In this document: positions 12,001 to 16,651 of the stretch, one piece after another
Numbering within the stretch: the stretch's first letter is position 1
Layout: each line of letters opens with the position of its first letter
DNA from: Rhizobium sp. BK399
GTDB lineage: Bacteria > Pseudomonadota > Alphaproteobacteria > Rhizobiales > Rhizobiaceae
Length of the DNA: 64,000 nt
Direction: 5' to 3'
Assembly (NCBI RefSeq): GCF_014194695.1
Contig: NZ_JACIAH010000001.1
Location: 558,001-622,000 of the forward strand
Position numbers and translations under genes: made by a program
The notes under the pieces: generated by a model
Databases searched by the model: none
What the model was told of the DNA's origin: nothing
Seen by the model: only the letters and a program-made list of their open reading frames with translations

Positions 12001-12485
12001 TCGGCGCCGGAGCTTGGTGCGGAGGCACTTGCCGAATAGGAGCCGTCGGGACCCGCGGCGACGTTGATGTTGTTCTGCTCGAGAGCGGCAATCACGGCCT
12101 GCTGCGGCAGCTCGACTTCGCCGAGCAGGAAGGTCGGCACATGCAGGGCGCCGTTGACGATCACAATCTCCGTGCCATCGGCCTGGACAAGCACCAGGTT
12201 GTTGCCTTCGACGCGGATGTCGTCGATCGACACATCGGCCGGCAGGTGAGCGACGTTGTTCTGATCCGGGACGATTTCGGCTGGATGAGCGTTGGCGGCT
12301 ATCGTCTGCGGAGCCGCCGGCACGCGGTCGGTCTTCTCGGGCTGTTGGCTATTGTCGACCTGTGCAACTTCGACACCCTGTGCAGCAGAAACGTCAATAC
12401 TTGCGTCTTCATGAATGTCCTGACGGAAGTCGTGCGAGACGTTTTCGCTTGCAGTAGCGGAAATGCGCGGATCTTCGATAGACAT
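1..12485 (-). CDS. Giant VCBS/RTX repeat surface adhesin (3' end outside window)
   Basis: One frame runs from ATG at 12485 off the left edge (at least 4161 residues). Repeat landmarks near 11.4, 8.7, 7.9, 7.2, 6.8, 5.5, 4.1, 3.2, 1.6 and 0.06 kb all share the same codon phase. Order of parts: a roughly 200-residue N-terminal region without a Sec signal; two type-I-secretion 143-residue-like (DUF5801-like) repeats at about 205-345 and 365-505; a jelly-roll-like segment at 515-680; about 20 VCBS/Ig-like repeats ending in GTNDAP-type motifs at 780-3520, interrupted by a LamG-like segment at 2050-2240; RTX glycine/aspartate nonapeptides (GGxGxDxLxG) near 3610-3650 and 3870-3910; and an EF-hand-like loop (DVDGNGKIDNGSE) near 4125. 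Such proteins are exported by type I systems, fold with calcium and mediate biofilm or surface attachment. The C-terminal secretion signal is not visible, and no dedicated exporter lies in the window. Confidence 0.9.
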   Translation of the reverse strand, partial: MSIEDPRISATASENVSHDFRQDIHEDASIDVSAAQGVEVAQVDNSQQPEKTDRVPAAPQTIAANAHPAEIVPDQNNVAHLPADVSIDDIRVEGNNLVLVQADGTEIVIVNGALHVPTFLLGEVELPQQAVIAALEQNNINVAAGPDGSYSASASAPSSGADFQDTIQQDPNDPTQLAQLLADTQQPDPGLGDRRELFDDQPTISADRTTNLSLTETEGTEGGFETQTVNGIFGFDGGADVGEITEVRLADSLNMVEGTQNGTHIDLMSDGKPVVITVDGLTITGSVDGQPVFVLTVTNAASGAFTFTQFAPLDHPDRGEAGVNDILRLQFSYTVTDKDGDQATGVASIDINDDGPSTGDGVGPSAINESDLLSGEGNNAGVHDVSLGIHWGADAGAHRDLTFSTAQDQLGGLKSDGQTIQFAISSDGHTLTGFIGEGEGRTEVFVVKLDPTAPNGAYSFTLLQPLDHPQNSEIGNTQLDLHFNFVASDADGDTASGSFVVDIHDDVPTINGAVQAVNLLANGNFAAGTWEQHSDWGGPLGGAANADIGWKVDGTGSVQLERVGSGYLGMTTSNGAPMVDMGSSPGNTTISQDISGLAEGQTYKLSFQAGSPSPVSSGLEVYWNNKLVYTYSPTSSMKSIDLDLTAIGGTNTLTFKEVGNSSDNTGTYLANVSLTGSTTAAVFTGAAGEDDVMSFKLAAGEQFNFGADGAGKVVLGTATVASAGGIALTLHAEDYFYQNGAIVIKAGVFDSLNGGEVATVTVPFTVTDSDGDSKTGVYQIQITGVNDTASISGVAAGAVVEDGQLQANGLLSVKDVDHGENHFQTPSSLAGQYGIFSFNPATGAWNYTLNNGLAQSLGQGAHFDETLTVTSADGTATQTITVTVNGTNDAPQLSAITGWTFKDTAGDDTFAPVVGQLQSSDVDVGDSATYGISGTGVVTGTFAGDYNIEKVGTYGTLYLNSATGAYSYVPNDGAIEALKKGATESFTLTVTDGAGASDSRTLTITLDGTNDTPVAVADTNMVKEAGVGTLGDWKAEGNVLSNDSDRDAGDTKVVSDLKDADIHAFGVFVKNGDYGVLELNRNGSYTYILNNFDKDTNRLAQGETAHETFTYTVRDASGAISTTTLTIEIKGTNDAPSADFQYNTVKEGISTADSSVATGNLLNGASDVDHGAVLTVAGVDGKSNGSTGVAGDYGKLTWDASTGTYSYALDNTKASVQALAAGEVRYETFSFTIKDEWGATDTKTLTIKITGTNDAPVIADSHATGAVIEMGMDVTGTARGVNSVSDTLVKTDVDSDDKPSNDNWSVVAGNGQTPSDQTSVVAAYGTFKVDQAGKWTYTLNDSSAAMQGLALGETRTETFTVKVTDSHNASDTQTVTVTITGSNDAPVLTTANAGATLTEAPNTTGSNSEQKASGSLTFTDVDLNDVGHTATVTGVDAADTKTGLPSNLMSFFKIDSVTKAAGSTAGEIKWTFSAPDKTFDYLGANDHVTLKYTVLLNDGDGGKVSQVVTIVINGTNDAPVITGGSTSDWVVEHGYNWLGLPRGESTASGTLTKTDADLDDNSSNDSWSITPRAGQVVDGGSVKGLYGSISVDANGKWTYTLDNTLASTQSLALDKTASEEFDVTVTDTHGATATKTITVNILGSNDAPVIADSHATGSVIEAGVGTNGIATISDTLVKSDVDSDDNATNDSWGVGNPWLTTDNGKYGSLSIDQAGKWTYTLDNSRSDTQGLSAGKVVTETFQVWVTDSHGERDVQNVVITITGTNDAPVITGGTTSATVTEAGAGTNGDASESGTLTKTDVDSDDNSGNDSWSVVASGSQTQDGSSVKGVYGKLSVDQAGKWTYTLDNSLAATQALKNGDNKLETFTVQVTDSHGATDTQTVTITVRGTNDAPVANDDTFTASEDGVSSHASSANPLVVGNVLANDTDVDSASLNVTGISNVTVNTASGTGLTLSVASEGNGVYKIATNFGDAHMSVGSNGDVKIWSDSGEDPFKALGVNETATIKFNYTVSDGSSSDTASATITVQGSNDNPVAVDDTTLGGVAATYSDNFNNSSTDGWTFVKLSGNPSWSMSGGSLVERTDSSSNDGNGIALAPANSLPAGSKSYTIEVDGDPNTGNGNPKSNQALGVVFGYQDSTHYYRVYWKDFGDNYANQGTHRDLVLERVDGNQVTVLDMVDKANLGPNAIHFKVEVDGDGINVTVQGNGQPVVLHSSEVPALGGYGVYTDDNDDGIAYDNFTASTGGGPITTAEDTSLTIKAADLLANDSDVDGDTLNLVSVSGTSAHGGTVTLNNGVITYNPAANYNGKDTFTYTVNDGHGGTATATVTVNVTPVNDAPVGANDENAVLENKTVVSSQSVLANDTDPDAGDTGHLAVGAIKGFNDGVAASVTAAGTVSHGKYGDLVIKADGTYQYTANALAAEVLPKGAQVDDTFTYTVKDPSGLTSTATLTIHVTGDNNIPLVGVISPGNDVNELPDAHAQAVNVSGQLMVADFDVGDTETPSVTGATATWTGGVLTPELAAALTNAAALTFGSSPISNGSVSLINWSYHPGAQNLDFLGAGQTITIKYDIQVSDGTTATPSSITVVIHGTNDAAVIGGTTSVDLTETDAPLSTSGQLTITDVDSAATFVPQTDVAGTNGYGKFTITANGAWTYVANSAHNEFVAGQHYTDSVTVTSADGTTTTVTVDILGTNDAAVIGGTTSVNLTETDAPLSTSGQLTITDVDSAATFVPQTDVAGSNGYGKFTITANGAWTYVANSAHNEFVAGQHYTDSVTVTSADGTTTTVTVDILGTNDAAVIGGTTSVNLTETNAPLSTSGQLTITDVDSAATFVPQTDVVGTNGYGKFTITANGAWTYVANTAHNEFVAGQHYTDSVTVTSADGTTTTVTVDILGTNDAAVLTPVVANLTEGDTAAVISASGQLTITDADSPASFVAQSDVSNPGGYGKFSIDTNGNWTYTANSAHDEFKAGHTYQEVFTVSSADGTTTTVTVSIGGTNDAPETNAASGSGNEDASSISVALSGGDIDGTVASYKISDLPANGKLYSDAGLTTELHAGDTVSGSTVYFVPAANYNGTTSFHYAAVDDNGLADSTPATATIAVASVNDAPVITSNGGGDTAAITIDENSTSVTTVMATDVDTPAANLTYSIVGGDDQNLFKIDGSGNLSFKDAPDFEHPLDNGANNIYNVIVQVSDGNKTDTQTLNVTVKDLQENVAPVLTLSNSAYVLDQFNQQAYNGNDGTANWKTDWIEYGENEGNAATTGDVRVSNGALLLTDTDAEIDTFGDFVQRTVDLTGATQATLTFDYKRVSMESSDAIHVQVLNSNGNWVEVATVSGNGQDDAGFTTVTVNLSAYISSATTIRFYSNDDIDDGDKVFIDNVKIEYTTTPTFIEGGSAVAVVTNAVIADADANMSSATVKLTNGQAGDVLSIAGQATTTGTIGGIAYSISGNTVTFTGSATKAAYEAAIEAVRFANSSENPNGADRTFQVVVNDGLNSNTATTIVHVTGVNDAPVVSNLVVTESGIKFTLADPDSSGFTLASPFATAFGSNPGLHVGDNTLTPTAQASVVSGTLTVSDGALSDSVVNVILGTNGTNSSLTASGSTPTAIYGFGGNDTLTGGSGADWLFGGDGNDTLDGNGGADTLSGGVGNDNFLLANNDWVAGETIDGGVDSDTITLVGATTVDFTTGTISNVETLTGSSSSDTVTMSAEQLTGFTSINLGSGNSDSLTVSVNGTADISSSAPTISNVETLKITGSTGNDNLTISAQQYAAFDSIDLKGGNDTLTVNVAGTTDLSAISATLVGIETSKVTGSTGADTVTVSNSLSGFTSIDLGDGADTLKIAGGFTDSNDAQLARIENVVMASSGTLNLSHQSEGLTITGFSGNDVITGGSGEDRINGGAGADVLTGGAGRDTFVIASGESTPIAAAGSTGNTATRNENGTISGYDKITDWGAGGTADKLDFSVAPVKAFASVNGSDSALTIGGDTVESHSVNTTTGMTTFYGNDNFTQSLSVTSTSGLAAVVQYLMASDIGDAGATLAFTGMGNTYVYQQTGATAGGTLVELSGVTLANVYASMGSAATFAIDPIILDLDHNGVALTTLDHGVQFDINADGHKDQIAWTAGSDGILAFDVDGNGKIDNGSEIFSPHFAGGSYVDGLAALATLDS
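3801..4710 (-). repeat. Three near-identical 303-bp tandem VCBS repeats
   Basis: The sequence GTCGTTGGTG recurs at 3801, 4104, 4407 and (as GTCGTTGGTG) 4710, an exact 303-bp (101-codon) period. The intervening copies differ at only a few bases. A more diverged fourth copy lies at about 3495-3800. Each unit encodes one VCBS domain beginning with a GGTTSVNLTET-like strand and ending in ILGTNDA. The near identity at DNA level, unlike the other repeats of the gene, points to recent duplication or gene conversion. Confidence 0.9.
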
Positions 12486-12495
12486 AACAAAACAA

Positions 12496-12514
12496 CCCCA
12501 ATGAGAAACTGGGG
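12496..12514 (-). promoter_or_regulatory. Hairpin covering the adhesin ribosome binding site
   Basis: On the minus strand CCCCA and TGGGG form a 5-bp stem with a 9-nt loop, 10 bases upstream of the adhesin ATG. The 3' arm (TTGGGG) is the only purine-rich stretch in Shine-Dalgarno position, and it is followed by U-rich TTGTTTTGTT. The structure could hide the ribosome binding site or act as a weak attenuator. The rest of 12515-12770 is an AT-richer leader/promoter region in which I see no gene. Confidence 0.4.
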
Positions 12515-12770
12515 CCAATCAATTACGCAGAAGAGCCAAAATCAATACTTGCAGCCGCTTAAGACATAGCCGGTTATGCATCCACCCAAAAATGTTTTAG
12601 GAAGAGTTAACGGTCGAGCCCCGAATATCGCTGGAACCGCTAAAATTCTAATAAAATTAATGAAATACAAACGCCCGGTCGGCGCTAACGCAGAATGTTC
12701 CAGCCTTCGATTCGACGCCTTATCTGCCTCCGTCACCTTCCGGCAGCGTACTTGGAGACACCAAATGCGG

Positions 12771-12806
12771 CTCAGGGCGAGCCGATGTCGGTCGGCTCGC
12801 CCTGAG
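12771..12806 (-). terminator. Perfect 15-bp hairpin, terminator of the VOC gene
   Basis: Arms CTCAGGGCGAGCCGA (12771-12785) and its exact reverse complement (12792-12806) flank a 6-nt loop, 24 bases after the stop of the VOC gene. There is no clear U-tract, so it may act as a transcript-stabilising 3' hairpin rather than a classical intrinsic terminator. It also separates the VOC gene from the adhesin promoter. Confidence 0.6.
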
Positions 12807-12829
12807 ATCAAAAGCGGCATTGAACGCGC

Positions 12830-13609
12830 CTATCGGGCGGGCGCAACGAGGCAGAAGAATGCGCCCTGCGGATCAATCGCCTGGATGATCCAGCTGTCGC
12901 CGGGTACTTCCATCGGGCCGTTCACCACCGTTCCCCCACCTGCCTTGACGCGCTCTATGGCCGCATCGATGGCCGGCACGTTAAAGTAATACGCCCATGC
13001 CGGCATGGGGACATTCGGCGGCTTGGTCATCATTCCGCCGATCGGCGTGCCGCGTTCAGCGAAGATGGTGTAGGCGCCCATTTCGCCCATATCCATGTCG
13101 TGGTCTTTCGTCCAGCCGAACAGCTTCGAATAGAAGGCGAAGGCTTCCGCACCGTTGCCGGCATAGAGTTCGTGCCAGCCGATATGGCCGGGTGTGCCCA
13201 TCGGTGCCGGTGGAGGCTGATTGTCCATCGGCAGCGGCGTCATGATGCAGATCACCGCGCCATGCGGATCGGCGACGACCGCAAACCGTCCGACCGTCGG
13301 AATATCCTCCGGTTCACGACGGATCGAGCCACCATTGGCGGCAAAGTCCTTGGCGGACTTGTCGACGTCGTCGACCGCGACATAGCCTGTCCAATTCGGC
13401 GGAATACCCTTGCCTTCCAACTCTGCCGGAAAATCCATGAGGCCGGCAACGCCAGCGCCGTTGGCTTCGAAGACTGTATAAGGCGGCAGGTTCTCGATCT
13501 TCATGTCGTTTGTCGTCCAGCCGACGACCTTGCCGTAGAAGTCGGCGGCCGCCTTGGGATCCGGCGTCATCAATTCGCACCAGATGAATTTTCCATGGGT
13601 GTCGGACAT
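12830..13609 (-). CDS. VOC family protein with two glyoxalase-like domains
   Basis: The product is 259 residues: two vicinal-oxygen-chelate modules, roughly residues 5-120 and 135-255, each opening with a pattern like KFIWCELMTPDP / GHIGWHELYAGN and a following FYGKVVGW / FYSKLFGW motif. This resembles the CFP30B-like VOC group. The enzymatic substrate cannot be told. I chose the ATG at 13609, which follows GGAGAACCCG; an in-frame ATG at 13621 has a poorer site. It is the last gene of a minus-strand run after DUF899 and DUF1579, probably co-transcribed with them. Confidence 0.85.
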   Translation of the reverse strand: MSDTHGKFIWCELMTPDPKAAADFYGKVVGWTTNDMKIENLPPYTVFEANGAGVAGLMDFPAELEGKGIPPNWTGYVAVDDVDKSAKDFAANGGSIRREPEDIPTVGRFAVVADPHGAVICIMTPLPMDNQPPPAPMGTPGHIGWHELYAGNGAEAFAFYSKLFGWTKDHDMDMGEMGAYTIFAERGTPIGGMMTKPPNVPMPAWAYYFNVPAIDAAIERVKAGGGTVVNGPMEVPGDSWIIQAIDPQGAFFCLVAPAR

Positions 13610-13686
13610 CGGGTTCTCCATTTGCGATGCTTCCGTTCGGTTGCGAACGGCCTCGTATCAAACCATGCCGTTCGATCCACCCGCAA

Positions 13687-14154
13687 CTAAGGCTTGCGGG
13701 TATAGTGCGCTTCCATGAATTGCTTCCAGGAGCCGTCTGGCTGCCTAGCGGCGGAGTTGAACGTGCGGTGGTCGCGATCATGGAAGATGATCTGCTCGCG
13801 GTAATCGGCGAGCTTGTTTGCGTCCGTGAAATCGGGACCCGTCGTGTAGAGGTTCAGGATCTTGCCGTCGTCGGAGACCTCACCCTCGTAAACCCACATG
13901 TGGTCCATCATAGTGCCGATCCAGGTGCCAACGTATTTTCCCTTCTCGGCGCTATAGCCCAGGGTGAGCACCGTCGTTGCCGCGCCACCGCCGGGCATCT
14001 GGCCGGCGCCCTCGGCGACGAACCAAATGCCGTGAAGCGAGCGCACGATCTCGGTCCACGGCTCCTGCCCCGTCATCTCGGGCGCCGTCACCTCCCAGAC
14101 ACCGACGAGGTCTTCCAGGAGCTCGTGCTCCTTCAGAACTTTCGCTTGCTGCAT
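13687..14154 (-). CDS. DUF1579 family protein
   Basis: The product is 155 residues, full length for DUF1579. It opens with a HELLEDLVGVWEVTAPEM-like segment, has the central GTWIGTMMDHMWVYEG strand typical of this beta-barrel-like family, and carries no signal peptide. Its biochemical role is unknown. It starts 32 bp after the DUF899 stop and precedes the VOC gene by 77 bp, so all three probably share the promoter facing the MarR gene. The ribosome binding site is AAGGA. Confidence 0.85.
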   Translation of the reverse strand: MQQAKVLKEHELLEDLVGVWEVTAPEMTGQEPWTEIVRSLHGIWFVAEGAGQMPGGGAATTVLTLGYSAEKGKYVGTWIGTMMDHMWVYEGEVSDDGKILNLYTTGPDFTDANKLADYREQIIFHDRDHRTFNSAARQPDGSWKQFMEAHYTRKP

Positions 14155-14186
14155 CGTCCTTCTCCCTTGGAGGATGGTTGCAGATC

Positions 14187-14915
14187 TCAGTGACAGCTGG
14201 ATGGCGCGGTCTTCGCCGGTTCGTATTCGTCGTGACGCTTGACGAAATCCATCGTGCTGTCTTCGTTGCGGCCTTTCGGCGCGCGATCGAGGATCATCAA
14301 GGTGCCGACTGCTTCTTCGAGACCACGGGCATAGGTGGAATACGTATGGAAGATCTCACCGCTTTCGCTTTTGTAGAACGCGCTGAGACCGGGCAGCTCG
14401 TCATGGGCGTTGGCCGGATCGATTGCCTCGAAATTGTAGAAAACCTTGTCCTTCGCCAGATCTTCCGGGCTGAAGGAGACGTGGTAGTCAAAGTTGAAGC
14501 TGTTTTCGAAAGATGAAACCCAGGGGAATTTCCACCCCATGCGCTTCTTGTAAGCCTCTATCTTGGCAAGCGGCGCCCGCGAAACCGCGACCCAAGTGAC
14601 ATCGTGGTTGTTCAGATGCGGCAGTGTTCCATCGACATGATCGGATAGGAACGAGCATCCAGGGCAGCCGGCCTGCCAATCCGGGCCAAGCATGAAATGA
14701 TAGATTAAAAGCTGGCTGCGGCCATCGAAGAGTTCGGCAAGGCTTTTCTTACCCTGCAGCGTATCGAAGACGTAATTTTTATCAACCTTGACCCAGGGCA
14801 AGGCCATGCGTTCGGCATTGACCTTATCCCTCAGATGCGTCGCTTCCTTCTCCTTGAGAAGCAGCGAGCGGCGGGCTTCCAGCCATTCTTCACGGGAAAC
14901 GACTTGGTTCTGCAT
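14187..14915 (-). CDS. DUF899 family thioredoxin-fold protein
   Basis: The product is 242 residues. The DUF899 hallmarks are an N-terminal helical segment (EEWLEARRSLLLKEKEATH), a thioredoxin-like strand LLIYHFMLGPDW and a GCPGCSF motif whose two cysteines (CPGC) sit at the thioredoxin-like active position. The family is of uncertain redox function. The ATG at 14915 follows GGAGGAGGG; a GTG one codon earlier is less likely. It is divergent from the marR-like gene. Confidence 0.88.
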   Translation of the reverse strand: MQNQVVSREEWLEARRSLLLKEKEATHLRDKVNAERMALPWVKVDKNYVFDTLQGKKSLAELFDGRSQLLIYHFMLGPDWQAGCPGCSFLSDHVDGTLPHLNNHDVTWVAVSRAPLAKIEAYKKRMGWKFPWVSSFENSFNFDYHVSFSPEDLAKDKVFYNFEAIDPANAHDELPGLSAFYKSESGEIFHTYSTYARGLEEAVGTLMILDRAPKGRNEDSTMDFVKRHDEYEPAKTAPSSCH

Positions 14916-14967
14916 CACGTGCGCCCTCCTCCGGCGCGATCGGAAGTTGCGTTCTATGCTCCTTTTC

Positions 14968-14996
14968 CTTGACTAAATACATTGATATCAATAGAC
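14968..14996 (+). promoter_or_regulatory. Promoter with MarR operator palindrome
   Basis: CTTGAC at 14968-14973 and ATAGAC at 14991-14996, spaced by 17 bp, match the rhizobial sigma-70 pattern on the plus strand. Between the two elements sits the perfect 12-bp palindrome ATTGATATCAAT (14981-14992), the expected position for repression by the adjacent MarR protein. Initiation from this promoter would start almost at the marR ATG (15004), implying a very short or absent leader. The same operator also lies upstream of DUF899. Confidence 0.6.
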
Positions 14997-15003
14997 ATTA
15001 GGC

Positions 15004-15450
15004 ATGTCAAACGCGGTAGAGATTCCTTTTTCAACGACGCTTCTGGTGCGCGACACGTGCCTCTGCCTGCATGTGCAACGGGCAGCGCGCGCACTGGCGC
15101 GGCTATTCGACGATGCCCTTCGCCCTGTCGGGCTCACCAACGGCCAGTTCTCGCTGATGATGTCGCTGAACCGCCCGGAGCCACCGCCGATGGGAGCGGT
15201 CGCGACCCTGCTCGCAATGGATCAGACGACATTGACGGCGGCACTCAAGCCATTGCAGCGCCGTGGTTGGGTAAATGTAACCCAGAATGCGAAAGACAAG
15301 CGCCGACGCCTGTTAAGCCTGACGCCGGAGGGAAAGGCGGTGCTTGCGGCCGCAGTGCCGATCTGGGAAAGCACTCATGCGAGCCTTGAAGATGCGCTCC
15401 CGGATGGCGACATGGGGCGGCTGCGACGCGACTTGCAGGCGCTGGCTTGA
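15004..15450 (+). CDS. MarR family transcriptional regulator
   Basis: The product is 148 residues. It has MarR dimerisation helices at both ends and a central winged helix: recognition region LAMDQTTLTAALKPLQRRGWV near 68-90 and wing DKRRRLLSLTPEGKA near 95-110. Cysteines CLC near residue 20 could serve as a redox sensor, as in OhrR-like relatives; that is inference. It is divergent from the DUF899-DUF1579-VOC run and is the obvious candidate to control it through the palindrome between them. No good Shine-Dalgarno precedes the ATG. Confidence 0.88.
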   Translation: MSNAVEIPFSTTLLVRDTCLCLHVQRAARALARLFDDALRPVGLTNGQFSLMMSLNRPEPPPMGAVATLLAMDQTTLTAALKPLQRRGWVNVTQNAKDKRRRLLSLTPEGKAVLAAAVPIWESTHASLEDALPDGDMGRLRRDLQALA

Positions 15451-15464
15451 AGAAATAGTTGGCG

Positions 15465-16220
15465 TCAGTCGCGCGCCATTCGCGGATCGCCGGCGAAATC
15501 CTCCACCGAGAATCCAACTCTGACTTTCGGGAAATCACAAAGCGCCTGGACGCCAATACCCGAAAGCCGGATCCTCCATGTCTGGCGCTCGACCGGCTCG
15601 CGAGCGACAAATGCCGCTGCCGTCAGAAGCGCGATGTTGCGGCCGCGCTGCGGGTCGCGCACGGATTCATAGAGAATTGCCTGGCAACCGGCCTCGCGCG
15701 CAGCGTCGGCGAGAGCCTGGCACGGGCCATAATTATGAGGATCCGTCCATATCGAACGATCGGCGTCGAGCGGCGGCCGCATGAGGTCGATGGCGGATGG
15801 CGTGGCTATCGCGGCGGCAAAGGCAGTGTATTCGGCGGCATTGGCGGGAAACTGCGTCGCCGGCGATTCAGAATAGAACAGCAGCCGATAGAAGGCCATT
15901 TCCGCAAGCGCGGTTTCCACCCGCTCGGACGCATAGAAGACACCAGCCGTGCGCCCTGCCCGGCGGAAACGCGATCCATGCGGGTAGACGGCACCATAAC
16001 GGAAGGGCGTTGCAAGTAGGTAGTCGAGGCCGATGCATTCCGGCGGCAGCGCCGGTTTGCTTTCCTCGAGCAAGGTTTCGAGCAACGCCTGCTCGTCGAG
16101 CGTGTCGACGAGCTTCAGCGTCGAAATCTGGTGCTGCGCCTCGACCAGGCGCCAGAACCTGCCCGAGATCGGCTGCGCCTCAGACGAGAGCGCGGCGGGC
16201 GTCCAGGTAAGCAATGACAT
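15465..16220 (-). CDS. RES domain toxin (type II toxin-antitoxin)
   Basis: The product is 251 residues. The RES family degrades NAD+ (or ADP-ribosylates a target) and is neutralised by a DUF2384/Xre partner. Visible signature residues are the arginine in GRFWRLVEA (about residue 23), RFRRAG plus GVFYASE with the conserved Tyr, Glu in TALAEMAFYRL, and Ser in ILYESVRD. The start overlaps the antitoxin 3' end by 41 bp, typical of translationally coupled antitoxin-toxin pairs. It looks intact and possibly active. Confidence 0.88.
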   Translation of the reverse strand: MSLLTWTPAALSSEAQPISGRFWRLVEAQHQISTLKLVDTLDEQALLETLLEESKPALPPECIGLDYLLATPFRYGAVYPHGSRFRRAGRTAGVFYASERVETALAEMAFYRLLFYSESPATQFPANAAEYTAFAAAIATPSAIDLMRPPLDADRSIWTDPHNYGPCQALADAAREAGCQAILYESVRDPQRGRNIALLTAAAFVAREPVERQTWRIRLSGIGVQALCDFPKVRVGFSVEDFAGDPRMARD

Positions 16221-16563
16221 CGGTCAATCCGGAAATGCTGACGATCTTTTCGAGTGGCGTCGCGCCGAGCGCCGCGTTGGCGTTGCGCAGCCATTGCCGG
16301 GCAACGACTTCATCGCCGCCAACAATCGCGTCGAGCGAGCGAAACAAACGAACGAGCAGGATAGCGAGTTCAAAAGACTTTGAGCCGCGCTCGAGCAGAT
16401 AGTCCTGCCGTTTCATGCGCGAGATGGTCGCCTCGGACACACCAAGCACCGCCGAAAGGGTTCGGGCGTTGAGGCCGAGATGGTTGGCTGCGTTGACGGC
16501 CGCTTTGGTGATGACGGCAGCCTCCGGAGACCTAATACCGGGGATGGTCTGTGCTATAGCCAT
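16180..16563 (-). CDS. Xre/MbcA/ParS-type antitoxin
   Basis: The product is 127 residues. An N-terminal HTH (LNARTLSAVLGVSEATISRMKRQ, about 30-53) is followed by the DUF2384 C-terminal region (RLFRSLDAIVGGDEVVARQWLRNANAALG...PLEKIVSISG), which caps the RES toxin active site in characterised complexes. It is first in the pair, followed by the overlapping toxin gene. Autoregulation is expected through the two palindromes just upstream. Confidence 0.9.
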   Translation of the reverse strand: MAIAQTIPGIRSPEAAVITKAAVNAANHLGLNARTLSAVLGVSEATISRMKRQDYLLERGSKSFELAILLVRLFRSLDAIVGGDEVVARQWLRNANAALGATPLEKIVSISGLTDVIAYLDARRALV

Positions 16564-16572
16564 GCCATATTC

Positions 16573-16614
16573 CTTTCACTGGAAAGAATATAGCATTTTA
16601 TTTTCACATGAAAA
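16573..16614 (-). promoter_or_regulatory. Twin operator palindromes of the RES/Xre module
   Basis: CTTTCACTGGAAAG (16573-16586) and TTTTCACATGAAAA (16601-16614) are imperfect palindromes sharing the pattern TTTCAC-N-GAAA, with centres 28 bp apart (under three helical turns), immediately upstream of the antitoxin ATG. This arrangement is typical for cooperative binding of Xre antitoxins. The upstream copy overlaps the stem of the ohr terminator. Confidence 0.6.
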
Positions 16615-16642
16615 GAGCGCCGCAAGGCACGGCGCTCTTTTT
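16611..16642 (-). terminator. Intrinsic terminator of ohr (bidirectional shape)
   Basis: AAAAGAGCGCCG (16611-16622) pairs with CGGCGCTCTTTT (16630-16641) around a 7-nt loop. Read on the minus strand, the stem ends in TTTT, 10 bases after the ohr stop; on the plus strand it ends in TTTTT. Confidence 0.8.
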
Positions 16643-16651
16643 CGTCCTTGA

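Noticed and set aside
9297..12569. 1090-residue open frame on the plus strand
   Set aside because: It is antisense to the adhesin, with Arg/Val/Asp-rich low-quality sequence and no recognisable domain. The minus-strand frame carries VCBS and T1SS repeats, so this is a codon-usage shadow.
12542..12820. 92-residue minus-strand frame upstream of the adhesin
   Set aside because: It lies over the terminator hairpin and promoter region; no domain and no ribosome binding site.
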